From contig JAPLAU010000009.1 of NCBI GenBank assembly GCA_026393115.1, positions 1-64,000 on the forward strand: a stretch of 64,000 nucleotides of DNA, in the 5' to 3' direction. The position numbers were made by a program, and so were the translations under genes. Numbering within the stretch: the first letter of the stretch is position 1; each line of letters starts with the position of its first letter. This DNA comes from Actinomycetota bacterium (lineage in GTDB: Bacteria > Actinomycetota > Actinomycetes > S36-B12 > CAIYMF01). The notes under the pieces are model-generated. The model searched no databases. It saw nothing but the letters and a program-made list of their open reading frames with translations, and had not been told where the DNA came from. Below are positions 7,550-15,787 of this stretch, piece by piece.

Positions 7550-8188
7550 TTAGTGCTCCCGCCCGATCACAGCTTCAAGTGCGCGGTCGATCGCATCCCG
7601 GGCGACCAGCACGTCGGCCAGCGAACCACCAATGTAGAGCCGACCGGCTGCTCCGACCATGGAGACGTCGACGAGGGTGATTCCCGGTGCTGCTCTTTCA
7701 GCCTCGTTCGCTGCCATGGCCGCGAACAGTGCCGGGGTCATCTCGTACACCAGGAGCGTCTCGCCGGGAAGCAACATGGATGCTTCCCGATTGCGGTTGA
7801 TAATCACTGCATGCTGATCGGTCACCGCCTCGATGACATCCTGGAACAACACTCGGGGGCGCAATTGATCGTGCGCATTGGCTCCTATCCCCGCAAGAAT
7901 CGCCTGCCCGGCCGCGCGCACATCGTCGAGACTCGATCCGTGCACCTCGAGAATGCCGAATTGACGCTCGACGAAAAGCAGCCCCGGCTCAACTAACGGC
8001 ACTGAGCGCAATGCAAGGTCAGTCACGCGCTCTATCGCTAGGCCGGGTGCGACCTCGACGATGAGTGAGTGCTGCCCGGCGAACGGCGGGTAACCCCTCG
8101 CCCGGATGGGCGTGCCCATATACGCGGCGAACTGCTGTTGCAAGTCCTCGATGAGCAGGTAGACGCGCAGCTCCGGCGCAGGTGTCAC
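7550..8188 (-). CDS. BMC-T shell protein (tandem-domain trimer), first of two
   Basis: A 212-residue shell protein with two BMC-like domains. The C-terminal one is recognised by [20 protein letters not shown] and the following GRLYIGG turn; the N-terminal one carries [18 protein letters not shown]. It is homologous to the second BMC-T at 9227 ([15 protein letters not shown] against ILVVERQFGYLEVHG). BMC-T trimers form pseudohexameric tiles, often with a larger gated pore. The gene overlaps the end of the BMC-H gene by 4 bp. Two BMC-T genes flanking BMC-H, BMC-P and an unknown gene matches the mycobacterial RMM order as I recall it. Confidence 0.85.
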   Translation of the reverse strand: MTPAPELRVYLLIEDLQQQFAAYMGTPIRARGYPPFAGQHSLIVEVAPGLAIERVTDLALRSVPLVEPGLLFVERQFGILEVHGSSLDDVRAAGQAILAGIGANAHDQLRPRVLFQDVIEAVTDQHAVIINRNREASMLLPGETLLVYEMTPALFAAMAANEAERAAPGITLVDVSMVGAAGRLYIGGSLADVLVARDAIDRALEAVIGREH

Positions 8189-8469
8189 GCCTCAGCCGAG
8201 GTGGCGAAGGTCTTCGCGACTTCCGGGTGCGGACGCGGGATGACGTGCACTGACACGAGTTCACCTACGGACGATGCAGCTTCAGCTCCCGCTTCGGTGG
8301 CTGCCTTCACAGCGCCAACGTCACCGACAATGGTGACAGCGACGAGACCAGCTCCCACTTGCTCGCGGCCCACGATCACGACATTGGCGGCCTTGACCAT
8401 GGCGTCAGCGGCCGCGAGAGCGGCAACGTAGCCTCGGGTCTCGATCATTCCAAGCGCGTTGTTCGACAT
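8185..8469 (-). CDS. BMC-H hexameric shell protein
   Basis: A 94-residue single Pfam-BMC-domain protein beginning [20 protein letters not shown], the hallmark of PduA/EutM/RmmH shell proteins. Further features are [21 protein letters not shown] and a C-terminal [11 protein letters not shown] strand. Hexamers of this class form the flat facets of the shell, with a small central pore for metabolites. Normal length. It lies between BMC-P and BMC-T genes in the operon. Confidence 0.95.
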   Translation of the reverse strand: MSNNALGMIETRGYVAALAAADAMVKAANVVIVGREQVGAGLVAVTIVGDVGAVKAATEAGAEAASSVGELVSVHVIPRPHPEVAKTFATSAEA

Positions 8470-8526
8470 AGTGTTTCCCTTTCGTTAGTCCTAGGCGTCT
8501 GTCGGAGCCTGGGAGTCTGGTCGGTG

Positions 8527-8760
8527 CTACTGGTCAATTGATCCGATGATGAGGGCGTCGATAGGTGCGGGCGAGGGGAACCACGCAGCCGCCACTGACC
8601 CAGTGGCAACCAGCACCTGTTCGCCGATACCTGTACCGAGAGGGTCGAATGCGACCAGGCGAGTGCCGCCCTCAATCTCGACCTCTAGGAAGGCACCGTG
8701 GGGTACTTCGCTGAGTCTCTTGGTGGCCCATACGTTCCCGATGACGGTGGCTCGCAACAT
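8527..8760 (-). CDS. BMC-P pentameric vertex protein (EutN/CcmL family)
   Basis: A 77-residue protein starting MLRATVIGNVWATKR and ending LIIGSIDQ, the typical EutN/CcmL/RmmP pattern. It also has the conserved FDPLGTGIGEQVLVATGS loop. It caps the vertices of the icosahedral shell as a pentamer. It starts 2 bases after the preceding gene stops, so translation is likely coupled. Confidence 0.95.
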   Translation of the reverse strand: MLRATVIGNVWATKRLSEVPHGAFLEVEIEGGTRLVAFDPLGTGIGEQVLVATGSVAAAWFPSPAPIDALIIGSIDQ

Positions 8761-8762
8761 GG

Positions 8763-9230
8763 TTACGACTCCTTTGTAATCTCGACGCCAAGTGCCCGAG
8801 CGCGGTCGCGCGCGAGCGGGGTAAGAACAACTCCCCGAGCAGTGATGAGAGCGTGGCCGGCTTCCGCTGCCTCGCGTACCGTGCGCTCGGTAACAACTCC
8901 GCGCTCGATGCGACGTAGTGAAGTCGACGCCGTGGGCGTACCCACCACACCTGTCTGGGCAAGGCCGAAGCGCCGTCGACCTGAGGTGAGGTGCTGACGC
9001 GAGACGGGATTCTGGGCCAGTTGCACAATGCGCTGCACGAACGCATCGAGGTCGGCGTCAGTACGCAGTGCGACAAGCTCGCGGCCGTCGGTGGCAGCCG
9101 GCGCGGCGGTGCTCATGGACGTGCCACCCTGCAGTCGAGTCAGCGTGGATTCCTCGACGAGTGCTGGCAGCACATCGCGCAGTACTTCACGCACCATGTC
9201 GCGTAGTAGACCGCTCTGGTCGGTTGTCAC
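8763..9230 (-). CDS. BMC-associated protein of unknown function with putative encapsulation helix
   Basis: A 155-residue protein between BMC-T and BMC-P genes. The N-terminal 25 residues (SGLLRDMVREVLRDVLPALV) form a likely amphipathic helix followed by an Ala/Thr-rich linker, the usual build of a BMC encapsulation peptide. The C-terminal part (ITARGVVLTPLARDRARALG) resembles a short motif I recall from BMC proteins such as EutT and EutQ, but no catalytic residues can be named. Mycobacterial RMM loci have an unknown gene in the same place. It may be cargo or an adaptor linking cargo to shell. Confidence 0.65.
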   Translation of the reverse strand: MTTDQSGLLRDMVREVLRDVLPALVEESTLTRLQGGTSMSTAAPAATDGRELVALRTDADLDAFVQRIVQLAQNPVSRQHLTSGRRRFGLAQTGVVGTPTASTSLRRIERGVVTERTVREAAEAGHALITARGVVLTPLARDRARALGVEITKES

Positions 9231-9829
9231 ACCACCGCCCCCAAAGCAGCTTCAGCGGCTTCGGCCGCGGCGCGTACGTCGGACTCGCGACCACTGAGGT
9301 ACACGCGACCGGTCGCTCCGATCATGCGGTAGTCGACCACCTTGATGCGCGCTGCCTTCTCAGCCTCATTCGTGGCAAGGATCGCGTACGACGCTGGCTG
9401 CATCTCGAGAACGAAGAGCGACTCACCCGAGAGAAGCATTGACCCCAGCTTGTTGCGGTTGATCAAGAACGCGTGTTGGCGATCGACACTCGGCACGATG
9501 CGAGAGGCGAGTATCTGCGGCCGCAAGGCGTCGGCGGGAGTAGCTCCCAGCCGATCGAGCACGGCTCCTGCTGCACTGCGCACGGCCTCGGCGGGACCGT
9601 GCACCTCGAGGTAGCCAAACTGTCGTTCCACCACCAAGATGCCCGCGCCAACCTCGGCGTGCTTGAGTGCAACATCGGTGAGTGGCTCGATGTCGATCCC
9701 CGGTGCGACTTCAATGATTTGGGCGGCCACATCCGCACGGGGCAGAGAACCTCGCACCCACGAGCCAAGGCACGACATGGTCTGCGGTTGCAGCCGGTCG
9801 AGGAAGATGAAAGAGCGAAGTTCGGCCAT
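9227..9829 (-). CDS. BMC-T shell protein (tandem-domain trimer), second of two
   Basis: A 200-residue two-domain BMC protein. The C-terminal domain has KVVDYRMIGATGRVYLSGRE; the N-terminal domain has IIEVAPGIDIEPLTDVALKH. It is clearly related to the BMC-T at 7550, but the N-terminal domains differ most, so the two may form different trimers (single-layer and stacked types are known). It overlaps the next gene by 4 bp and follows the aldehyde dehydrogenase gene by one base. Confidence 0.85.
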   Translation of the reverse strand: MAELRSFIFLDRLQPQTMSCLGSWVRGSLPRADVAAQIIEVAPGIDIEPLTDVALKHAEVGAGILVVERQFGYLEVHGPAEAVRSAAGAVLDRLGATPADALRPQILASRIVPSVDRQHAFLINRNKLGSMLLSGESLFVLEMQPASYAILATNEAEKAARIKVVDYRMIGATGRVYLSGRESDVRAAAEAAEAALGAVV

Positions 9830-9830
9830 G

Positions 9831-11402
9831 TCAGCCTTTCATCAAATTCGTGAGTTCGTCGATGATGAGCCGGCGAATCTCTTCGCGCAGTTCGTCTGTT
9901 GAGCCACCGACTGCTTCGGGCCGTACGGTGGCGAGGTGTGTCACCGAGGCTGCGCGCTCGTTGGATGCGTACGGGTAGGCAGGAACGGGACCCTGGGGGG
10001 CTTGCCAAGGGCTCAATCCGCTGAAGTCACCCATGCGCTCGCGATCATCGGCGTTGTAGGCGATGCGAGTGAAGTTGACCAGGTGACGCGGCTCGAGGTT
10101 CTCGCCGACCGATGAGCGGCCGAAGAAGCCCGTACCGATCGTCATGGCGGGGGCAAGATTGGTCTGAATGCCTGAGCTGCCAAGGCTGTTGCCCACGTTC
10201 ACCGCAACGCGCAGCACGCGCACGGCAGCGGCAAAGTCCATCACCGTGGCCGAGTCAGTGCTGTGGATGGCAGCAGAGTGACCGGCGCCGCTAATGCGTA
10301 GCACCGCCTTAGCCACCTCGATACCGCGCGCAGCGGTGGGTACGCGCACCACGCCGAGCACCGGACACAACTTCTCGTGCGCCAGCATCTCCTCGGGTAC
10401 CGCGAGTTCAAAGGGAGCCAGAAGCACGCGCGTGCGCGCCGGGACAGTGACCTCAGAAGCAGCGGCAATCTCGACCGCTGACTTGCCAATCCAGCGGGTG
10501 TCAAGGTGACCGTTGGGGAACAGCAGGGTGCGCACTCGATCGCGCTCGGAGTCATCGAGCACGTGCCCGCCGGCTTTGCGCATCTCTGCGAGTAACCGGT
10601 CGGCGATGACATCCTCCACGATCAGCACACTCTCGTTGGTGCACAGGATGGAGTGATCGAAGGACTTGCTCTCGATGATGCGCTCGGCAGTCCGTACCAG
10701 GTCTGCGGTGCGATCGACCAGAACGGGAACGTTTCCGGGGCCAACTCCGATGGCGGGATTGCCACTGCTGTACGCCGCACGCACCATCGCGGTGCCACCG
10801 GTCGCAAGAATCACATCGGTGCGCTCATCGGTCATCAGCGCATCGACCAGTGCGATGTTGGGTTCGTCGACCACCTGAATACAGCCGTCAGGGGCTCCCG
10901 CGGCCACGGCCGCCTCGGCCATGACTCGCGCGGCCTCCGCGCACACCCGCTTAGCGTAGGGATGCGGACACACAACGATTGCATTGCGGGTAATCAGGGC
11001 TAGCACAATGTTGAACAAGACTGTTGCGACTGGGTTGGTCGAAGGCGTGAGAGCGAGCACCACACCTGCCGGCCGAGGAATCTCGACGATCTTCGCGACC
11101 TCGTCGATGCGCGGGCTCACATAGTCGTGGCCGCGGTAGGTCTCGATGATTCCGGTCGAGCACGCAATGTTCTTCAGCACTTTGTGCTCGACGACTCCGA
11201 ACCCCGTCTCGCTAACCGCTGCTTCCGCAAATTCGCGGGCATGCTGAGCAGCCGCTTGGGCGGCGGCGTCAGCAATGCGTGCGACCGTGGCAGCGTCGTA
11301 GGTGGCGAAGGCACGCGCGGCCCATTCGGCCCGTTCGATCATGGCGCGACCACGTGGCACGCCCGCTGGCTCGAGCGGCAACTCGAATACCGTCGCGCCC
11401 AT
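9831..11402 (-). CDS. BMC-associated aldehyde dehydrogenase (CoA-acylating, EutE/PduP type)
   Basis: A 523-residue ALDH-superfamily enzyme. The nucleotide-binding region has [20 protein letters not shown], and the catalytic Cys lies in [14 protein letters not shown] near residue 255, as in acylating EutE/PduP enzymes. It should oxidise the compartment aldehyde (propionaldehyde in an amino-propanol pathway) to acyl-CoA with NAD. The C terminus after an SAG-like linker is [20 protein letters not shown], a convincing amphipathic encapsulation helix. Its ATG overlaps the stop of the upstream phospholyase gene. Confidence 0.88.
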   Translation of the reverse strand: MGATVFELPLEPAGVPRGRAMIERAEWAARAFATYDAATVARIADAAAQAAAQHAREFAEAAVSETGFGVVEHKVLKNIACSTGIIETYRGHDYVSPRIDEVAKIVEIPRPAGVVLALTPSTNPVATVLFNIVLALITRNAIVVCPHPYAKRVCAEAARVMAEAAVAAGAPDGCIQVVDEPNIALVDALMTDERTDVILATGGTAMVRAAYSSGNPAIGVGPGNVPVLVDRTADLVRTAERIIESKSFDHSILCTNESVLIVEDVIADRLLAEMRKAGGHVLDDSERDRVRTLLFPNGHLDTRWIGKSAVEIAAASEVTVPARTRVLLAPFELAVPEEMLAHEKLCPVLGVVRVPTAARGIEVAKAVLRISGAGHSAAIHSTDSATVMDFAAAVRVLRVAVNVGNSLGSSGIQTNLAPAMTIGTGFFGRSSVGENLEPRHLVNFTRIAYNADDRERMGDFSGLSPWQAPQGPVPAYPYASNERAASVTHLATVRPEAVGGSTDELREEIRRLIIDELTNLMKG

Positions 11403-12730
11403 CAGGCGACCCTCCGCCGACCCAAATCGTTGGTACCGCGTACTTCACGGTACGCCCGACCGATGGCAATCTCGGTGCGGTCAAGAACTTCGTCAACGAG
11501 TTCGGGCTTCATCAACACCCCGGGCTTGAACTGCAGAACACGCGGATCGAGTGTGGAAAAGATTGCCCACACACCGTTCTCGTAGAGCTGCTTCATCACA
11601 TACTTGGCGCCCTCGGGGTGGTTGAATTCCAACCCGATTACTACCCCGTTCTGACGAATGCCAACGAGCCAATCCGGGTACACTTCGGCAATTGCCCGAA
11701 GCCTCTGACCCACGGTGTCGGCGATGTAGTGCACCATCGAGCGGGTCTCAGGGCGCGAGCAGACTTCGAGTGCCTTGAGCGCGGCGATGCACCCGAGTTC
11801 AGCACCGCCAAAGGTCGAAATGTGGCCAAACCCATCTTCGGTGAGCCACCCTGCGCAGCGCTCACTGATGAGCACACATGCGATGGGGTACATTCCACCG
11901 CCAATGCCCTTACCCGTCACCATGATGTCCGGCTCGATACCGTGCTTGGTGATAGCCCACAACTCGCCGGTGCGCATCAGGCCGGTCTGCACCTCGTCGG
12001 CGATGTATAGGGCGTCGTACTCCTCACAGAGCCGCTTGACCGATTCGAGGTAGCCCGGCTCTGGCAGGGGGAAGCCGTAGGTTGCCGGAATGGTCTCCAT
12101 GATTACGGCGGCAATGTCGCGGCCCCGAAGAACCCCCTCCATCGCTTCGAGATCGTTGAACGGAACATGCGGAAACTCTTCGGGTCGATCAGACAAGAAC
12201 AGGTTCGAGAAGCGCTCGTCACCAGTGGCCACCGCGAGCCCGGTGTGCCCGTGGTACGCCTTGACGATCGAAAGGATCTTGCGCTTCTGGGTGGTGTGTC
12301 GGGCGGTCTTGATCGCGATATCGATGGCCTCACCACCACCGGAGCCGTAGATGACCTTGGAGAGTCCCCCCGGGGCGCTGGTGATGAGGGCCTCGGCGAG
12401 GGCCGTACGAGCCAGGGCCGGAAAGTGGTGGTTACCGACGTCGAAGTGCTGCATCGCCAAGGTGACTGCCTGCACCACCTCGGCATTGCGATGGCCGAGA
12501 TTGTACGTGCCGCCGTTGAGGTGCAGGTCGATCAGGCGCTTGCCGGACATGTCGTAGAGGAAATAGTTTTCGCGCCGATCGATGACCAAGGGAACCCCAG
12601 TATCGATCCAAAACTGGGTCTTTCCCGGGTTCCAGAACTCTTTGGACTTGGCCAGCACCTCATCCTTCGAGGCGAATGAGAAGGCGCCGTAATCGAACCC
12701 TCCGGCGGGTTCTATCGAGTCGTCGGACAT
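11402..12730 (-). CDS. Class III aminotransferase-fold enzyme, probable amino-alcohol-phosphate phospholyase
   Basis: A 442-residue PLP enzyme and first gene of the leftward BMC operon. The PLP lysine is in DIMVTGKGIGGGMYP; GSGGGEAIDIAIKTAR and IADEVQTGLMRTGE are class III motifs. By context it acts as a phospholyase on 1-amino-2-propanol phosphate, releasing propionaldehyde, ammonia and phosphate, rather than as a transaminase. I chose the ATG at 12730 because GAGGGG lies upstream; an in-frame ATG at 12745 would add five residues but contains that ribosome-binding site. No terminal encapsulation peptide is evident. Confidence 0.8.
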   Translation of the reverse strand: MSDDSIEPAGGFDYGAFSFASKDEVLAKSKEFWNPGKTQFWIDTGVPLVIDRRENYFLYDMSGKRLIDLHLNGGTYNLGHRNAEVVQAVTLAMQHFDVGNHHFPALARTALAEALITSAPGGLSKVIYGSGGGEAIDIAIKTARHTTQKRKILSIVKAYHGHTGLAVATGDERFSNLFLSDRPEEFPHVPFNDLEAMEGVLRGRDIAAVIMETIPATYGFPLPEPGYLESVKRLCEEYDALYIADEVQTGLMRTGELWAITKHGIEPDIMVTGKGIGGGMYPIACVLISERCAGWLTEDGFGHISTFGGAELGCIAALKALEVCSRPETRSMVHYIADTVGQRLRAIAEVYPDWLVGIRQNGVVIGLEFNHPEGAKYVMKQLYENGVWAIFSTLDPRVLQFKPGVLMKPELVDEVLDRTEIAIGRAYREVRGTNDLGRRRVA

Positions 12731-12771
12731 GGATACCCCTCGCATGATGCATCGTCGCGCGATTGGAGCGT

Positions 12772-12805
12772 ACCAATTAATCGAACCAATTAGCAACAAT
12801 TGGTT
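12772..12805. promoter_or_regulatory. Candidate operator: three ACCAATT half-sites at 13-bp spacing
   Basis: ACCAATT occurs at 12772 and 12785 and its inverse AATTGGT at 12798, each starting 13 bp after the last. The last two form a dyad, ACCAATT-N6-AATTGGT. The regular phase and position upstream of the BMC operon suggest a binding site for the operon's GntR-family regulator. Assignment to that protein is inference. Confidence 0.5.
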
Positions 12806-12977
12806 GCGTTAATATTTCGTTCCATCTCACTAATGGTTGTTTCTTACAGTGATGGAGGTCTCTGGGGTGCAACTGCTTCTGGCCCTCGAAATTTCTGGTC
12901 TGATCTAGGGCGCCACCGCCTGTCGACCATGGCGCAGATCCGTCCACCCTTGTCTACAGCCGTGGCGGCGCAGCGCT

Positions 12978-13073
12978 CGCGGTGAGCATTCGGCCTTCTT
13001 GCACCAGCAGATGGTGCGGTGGGTGGCAGAGCTCACGGGCATGAGCGACCTCGACTCGTATCAACGCGCATAG
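12978..13073 (+). pseudogene. Gene remnant: C-terminal fragment of an unknown protein
   Basis: This frame reads RGEHSAFLHQQMVRWVAELT then GMSDLDSYQRA before a TAG, and looks like a real protein C terminus. Upstream the frame loses protein-like character and no start is found. The family is not recognised. It probably predates the present arrangement of the divergent promoter region. Confidence 0.3.
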
Positions 13074-13190
13074 CGGGCACCGCAGCTGCCATGGATTTGC
13101 ATTCTCATCGTTGATATTCACCAGTAGAGTTCCGGTACGTCGCGGTCGTGTGATCAGTGGCCGATGTCTGACGCGACGGGAGGCAACAAC

Positions 13191-15434
13191 GTGACCGTCG
13201 GACGCTTCCGTTTTATGGATGAGCAGCGGGTGAACCTCGACGGCTTTGCAGTCGAGGATGCAACTCTGGGATTGCTTGCATTCAATTCGCCTGCCGACCC
13301 CGAACCTGAACTTGTCGTCGTTGACGGAAGAGTCACGCGCATGGACGGGCGCGATGAGTCGGCCTTCGATTCAATCGATACCTTCATTGCCTCGCACGGA
13401 CTTGACCTTGGTGTTGCAGACGAGGCGATGGCTCTTGATGACACCACGCTGGCGCGCATGATCGTCGATCCCGGTGTGCCTCGTTCCGAACTTGTGCGAC
13501 TTGTGGCGGGTATGACTCCCGCCAAACTCGCGCGCGTACTCGCGGTTTTGCGTCCGGCGGAACTGGTGATTGCCATGACAAAGGCGCGGGCGCGCCGCAC
13601 CCCAAGCAACCAAGCGCACGTGACGAATAGATCCGACGACCCGCTGCTGCTTGCCGCCGATGCGGCTACCGCTGTTGCCTTTGGTTTTCGCGAAGTTGAA
13701 ACCACAGTTCCGGTGCTCGGTGACGCTCCCTCGAATGCCGTGGCCGTCAGTATCGGCGTCGCAGTGGGGTCACCGGGTGTGTTGGTGCAGTGCTCGGTGG
13801 AAGAGGCACTCGAACTCGAAATGGGGATGCGCGGCCTGGTGTCGTACGCCGAGACAGTGTCGCTCTACGGCACTGAACAGATCTTCACTGATGGCGATGA
13901 CACTCCGTGGAGCAAGGCGTTTCTCACCTCTGCATACGCCAGTCGCGGTATCAAGATGCGCGTCACTTCTGGTGGCGGTGCCGAAGCTCTGATGGGCGGA
14001 GCCGAGGGTTGCTCAATGTTCTACCTTGAAGCTCGCTGCGTGTCACTCGCGCGCGCCATTGGTGCCCAGGGAGTTCAAAATGGCGGCATCGACTCAGCAT
14101 CGGTGGCCGGCTCGGTGCCAGGTGGCGTTCGTTCATTGATGGCAGAGAACCTCATGGTGATGCTGCGCAATCTTGAAGCGTGTACCGGAAACGATGCGCT
14201 CATGAGCGAAAGCGATGTGCGTCGCACCTCGCGTACGCACCCCATCTTCATCGCCGGAACTGATTTCATTTGCAGCGGCTTTGGGTCGATTCAGCGGTAC
14301 GACAACATGTTCGGGCCGAGCCAGTGGAACGCTGAGGACATCGATGACTACCTCGTGATGCAGCGCGACTGGGGTGTTGATGGTGGGCTGAGAACCGCCG
14401 ATGCCGACGAGGTTGAACGCTTGCGTCGACGAGCAGCCGAGGCGGTGCGCGATGTGTATCGTCACCTTGGCCTCGCTGAGTTTTCCGATGAATGGGTTGA
14501 GCAAGCCATTGATGCGGCAGGTTCCAAGGATGTGCCGGCCGCTGACCTCATGGTTCCGCTGACTGCAGCTCGCCTCATCCGTGACACCGGTATCACCATG
14601 CTCGATGTAGCGCGTGCGCTCGACGAATGCGGGTATGAACGGGAAGCTGAGCGCGTACTCGCGATGCTGCGCGCCCGGGTCGACGGCGACTATTTGCAGA
14701 CCGCCGCCATCTTCACTGAAGAGATGCAGGTGCTCTCACTCATCACCGATGCCAACGACTATGCAGGTCCGGGTACGGGCTATCAACCAACGCCGGTTCG
14801 TCAACATGAGATCGACACAGTGCGCCAACAGCGATCGGTCGAAGACTTGCGCGCCGAGCAAGCACAATCTCGCAACAACCGACTGCGTGTGGTCGGTCCT
14901 GCAGCGCAAGGCCATGATCCGCGCGATGTGGTGATCGGAGTTTCGGCTGCCACCGGACGCGAACTGTGGGTCACGCTCTCGGGCCTTCCCGTCAACGACG
15001 TCATCGAGGAATTGGTGGCAGGGCTGGAGGAGGAAGGGTGCGCGGGCCGTATCGTGCGCATCAACGACACCATCGACCTCGGGCGCATCGGGCTGGAAGC
15101 GGCACGACTTGCCGGTTCAGGTATCGCCATTGGATTGCAAGCCAAGGGCACGGCCCTCATTCACCGACGCGATTTGACCCCGTTGGCCAATCTTGAGCTA
15201 TATAGCGTGGCGCCCACTGTCACGCGCGGGCTCTACCGCCAACTCGGAATCAACGCTGGTCGACATGCGAAGGGATCTACCCCGGAGCCCGCGCGAAACC
15301 CCTATTCCGATGAAGCGATCGAAGCGAGATACCACACCAAGGTGATCTCGCTCGTGGCGATTGAGAGGGCATGCGCTCAGGTCGATGGCGCTCCTGAAAC
15401 TCTCGAACTCGCGGCGAGGGAGAGTGACTCGTGA
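13191..15434 (+). CDS. B12-dependent diol/glycerol dehydratase, fused large and medium subunits
   Basis: A 747-residue fusion. Residues 1 to ~545 are the dehydratase large subunit (RFRFMDEQRVNLDGFAVED at the start; SGGGAEALMGGAEGCSMFYL and AGTDFICSGFGSIQRYDNMF in the catalytic TIM barrel). About 575 to 747 are the medium subunit (DVVIGVSAATGRELWVTLSG, GIAIGLQAKGTALIHRRDL). It dehydrates 1,2-diols or glycerol to aldehydes by adenosylcobalamin radical chemistry. GTG 13191 is preferred because GGGAGG lies 7 bases upstream; ATG 13164 has no clear ribosome-binding site. The linker lacks the encapsulation peptide that medium subunits carry in PduD-type enzymes. Confidence 0.88.
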   Translation: MTVGRFRFMDEQRVNLDGFAVEDATLGLLAFNSPADPEPELVVVDGRVTRMDGRDESAFDSIDTFIASHGLDLGVADEAMALDDTTLARMIVDPGVPRSELVRLVAGMTPAKLARVLAVLRPAELVIAMTKARARRTPSNQAHVTNRSDDPLLLAADAATAVAFGFREVETTVPVLGDAPSNAVAVSIGVAVGSPGVLVQCSVEEALELEMGMRGLVSYAETVSLYGTEQIFTDGDDTPWSKAFLTSAYASRGIKMRVTSGGGAEALMGGAEGCSMFYLEARCVSLARAIGAQGVQNGGIDSASVAGSVPGGVRSLMAENLMVMLRNLEACTGNDALMSESDVRRTSRTHPIFIAGTDFICSGFGSIQRYDNMFGPSQWNAEDIDDYLVMQRDWGVDGGLRTADADEVERLRRRAAEAVRDVYRHLGLAEFSDEWVEQAIDAAGSKDVPAADLMVPLTAARLIRDTGITMLDVARALDECGYEREAERVLAMLRARVDGDYLQTAAIFTEEMQVLSLITDANDYAGPGTGYQPTPVRQHEIDTVRQQRSVEDLRAEQAQSRNNRLRVVGPAAQGHDPRDVVIGVSAATGRELWVTLSGLPVNDVIEELVAGLEEEGCAGRIVRINDTIDLGRIGLEAARLAGSGIAIGLQAKGTALIHRRDLTPLANLELYSVAPTVTRGLYRQLGINAGRHAKGSTPEPARNPYSDEAIEARYHTKVISLVAIERACAQVDGAPETLELAARESDS

Positions 15435-15787
15435 CGCGGGCGCGCAGTGGGCGCGAGCGCGACGACATTACTCTCGACGCACTGCGCGAGCGTGCACTAG
15501 GAAATGATGACGTGCGAATTCATCCCGAGACGCTTGAACACCAAGCGCAGGTGGCCGAGGGCGCAGGTAATCCGCAACTCGCCGCGAACTTCCGACGTGC
15601 GGCCGAACTCACTGATCTGCCCGATTCCGAAGTGCTCGCCATCTATGAAGCACTCCGACCTGGGCGATCATCGGCCGCAGACTTGCTCACCATTGCCGAC
15701 TCACTGGAACAGCGGGGAGCCACCATGAATGCCGTGCTGCTTCGTGAGGCAGCAACGGTTTACGAGCGGCGCGGCTTACTGCAGTGA
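15431..15787 (+). CDS. Diol/glycerol dehydratase small subunit (PduE family)
   Basis: A 118-residue protein overlapping the fused subunit gene by 4 bp. LERQ-like helices typical of PduE are present: DITLDALRERALGNDDVRIH, NFRRAAELTDLPDSEVLAIY and EALRPGRSSAADLLTIADSL. It completes the dehydratase holoenzyme. It is shorter than PduE of enteric bacteria because the N-terminal extension that carries an encapsulation signal is missing. It overlaps the reactivase gene by GTGA. Confidence 0.88.
   Translation: MTRARSGRERDDITLDALRERALGNDDVRIHPETLEHQAQVAEGAGNPQLAANFRRAAELTDLPDSEVLAIYEALRPGRSSAADLLTIADSLEQRGATMNAVLLREAATVYERRGLLQ

Larger units (their letters stand above)
12731..13190. other. Divergent regulatory region of the BMC and dehydratase operons
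   Basis: This 460-bp gene-poor gap separates the leftward BMC operon from the rightward diol dehydratase operon. Its left third (12770-12840) is distinctly AT-rich for this genome and carries the ACCAATT repeat array; I take it as the shared promoter region. The middle and right hold a protein-coding remnant (12978-13073) and otherwise nothing recognisable. I could not identify convincing paired -35 and -10 boxes. Confidence 0.6.
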
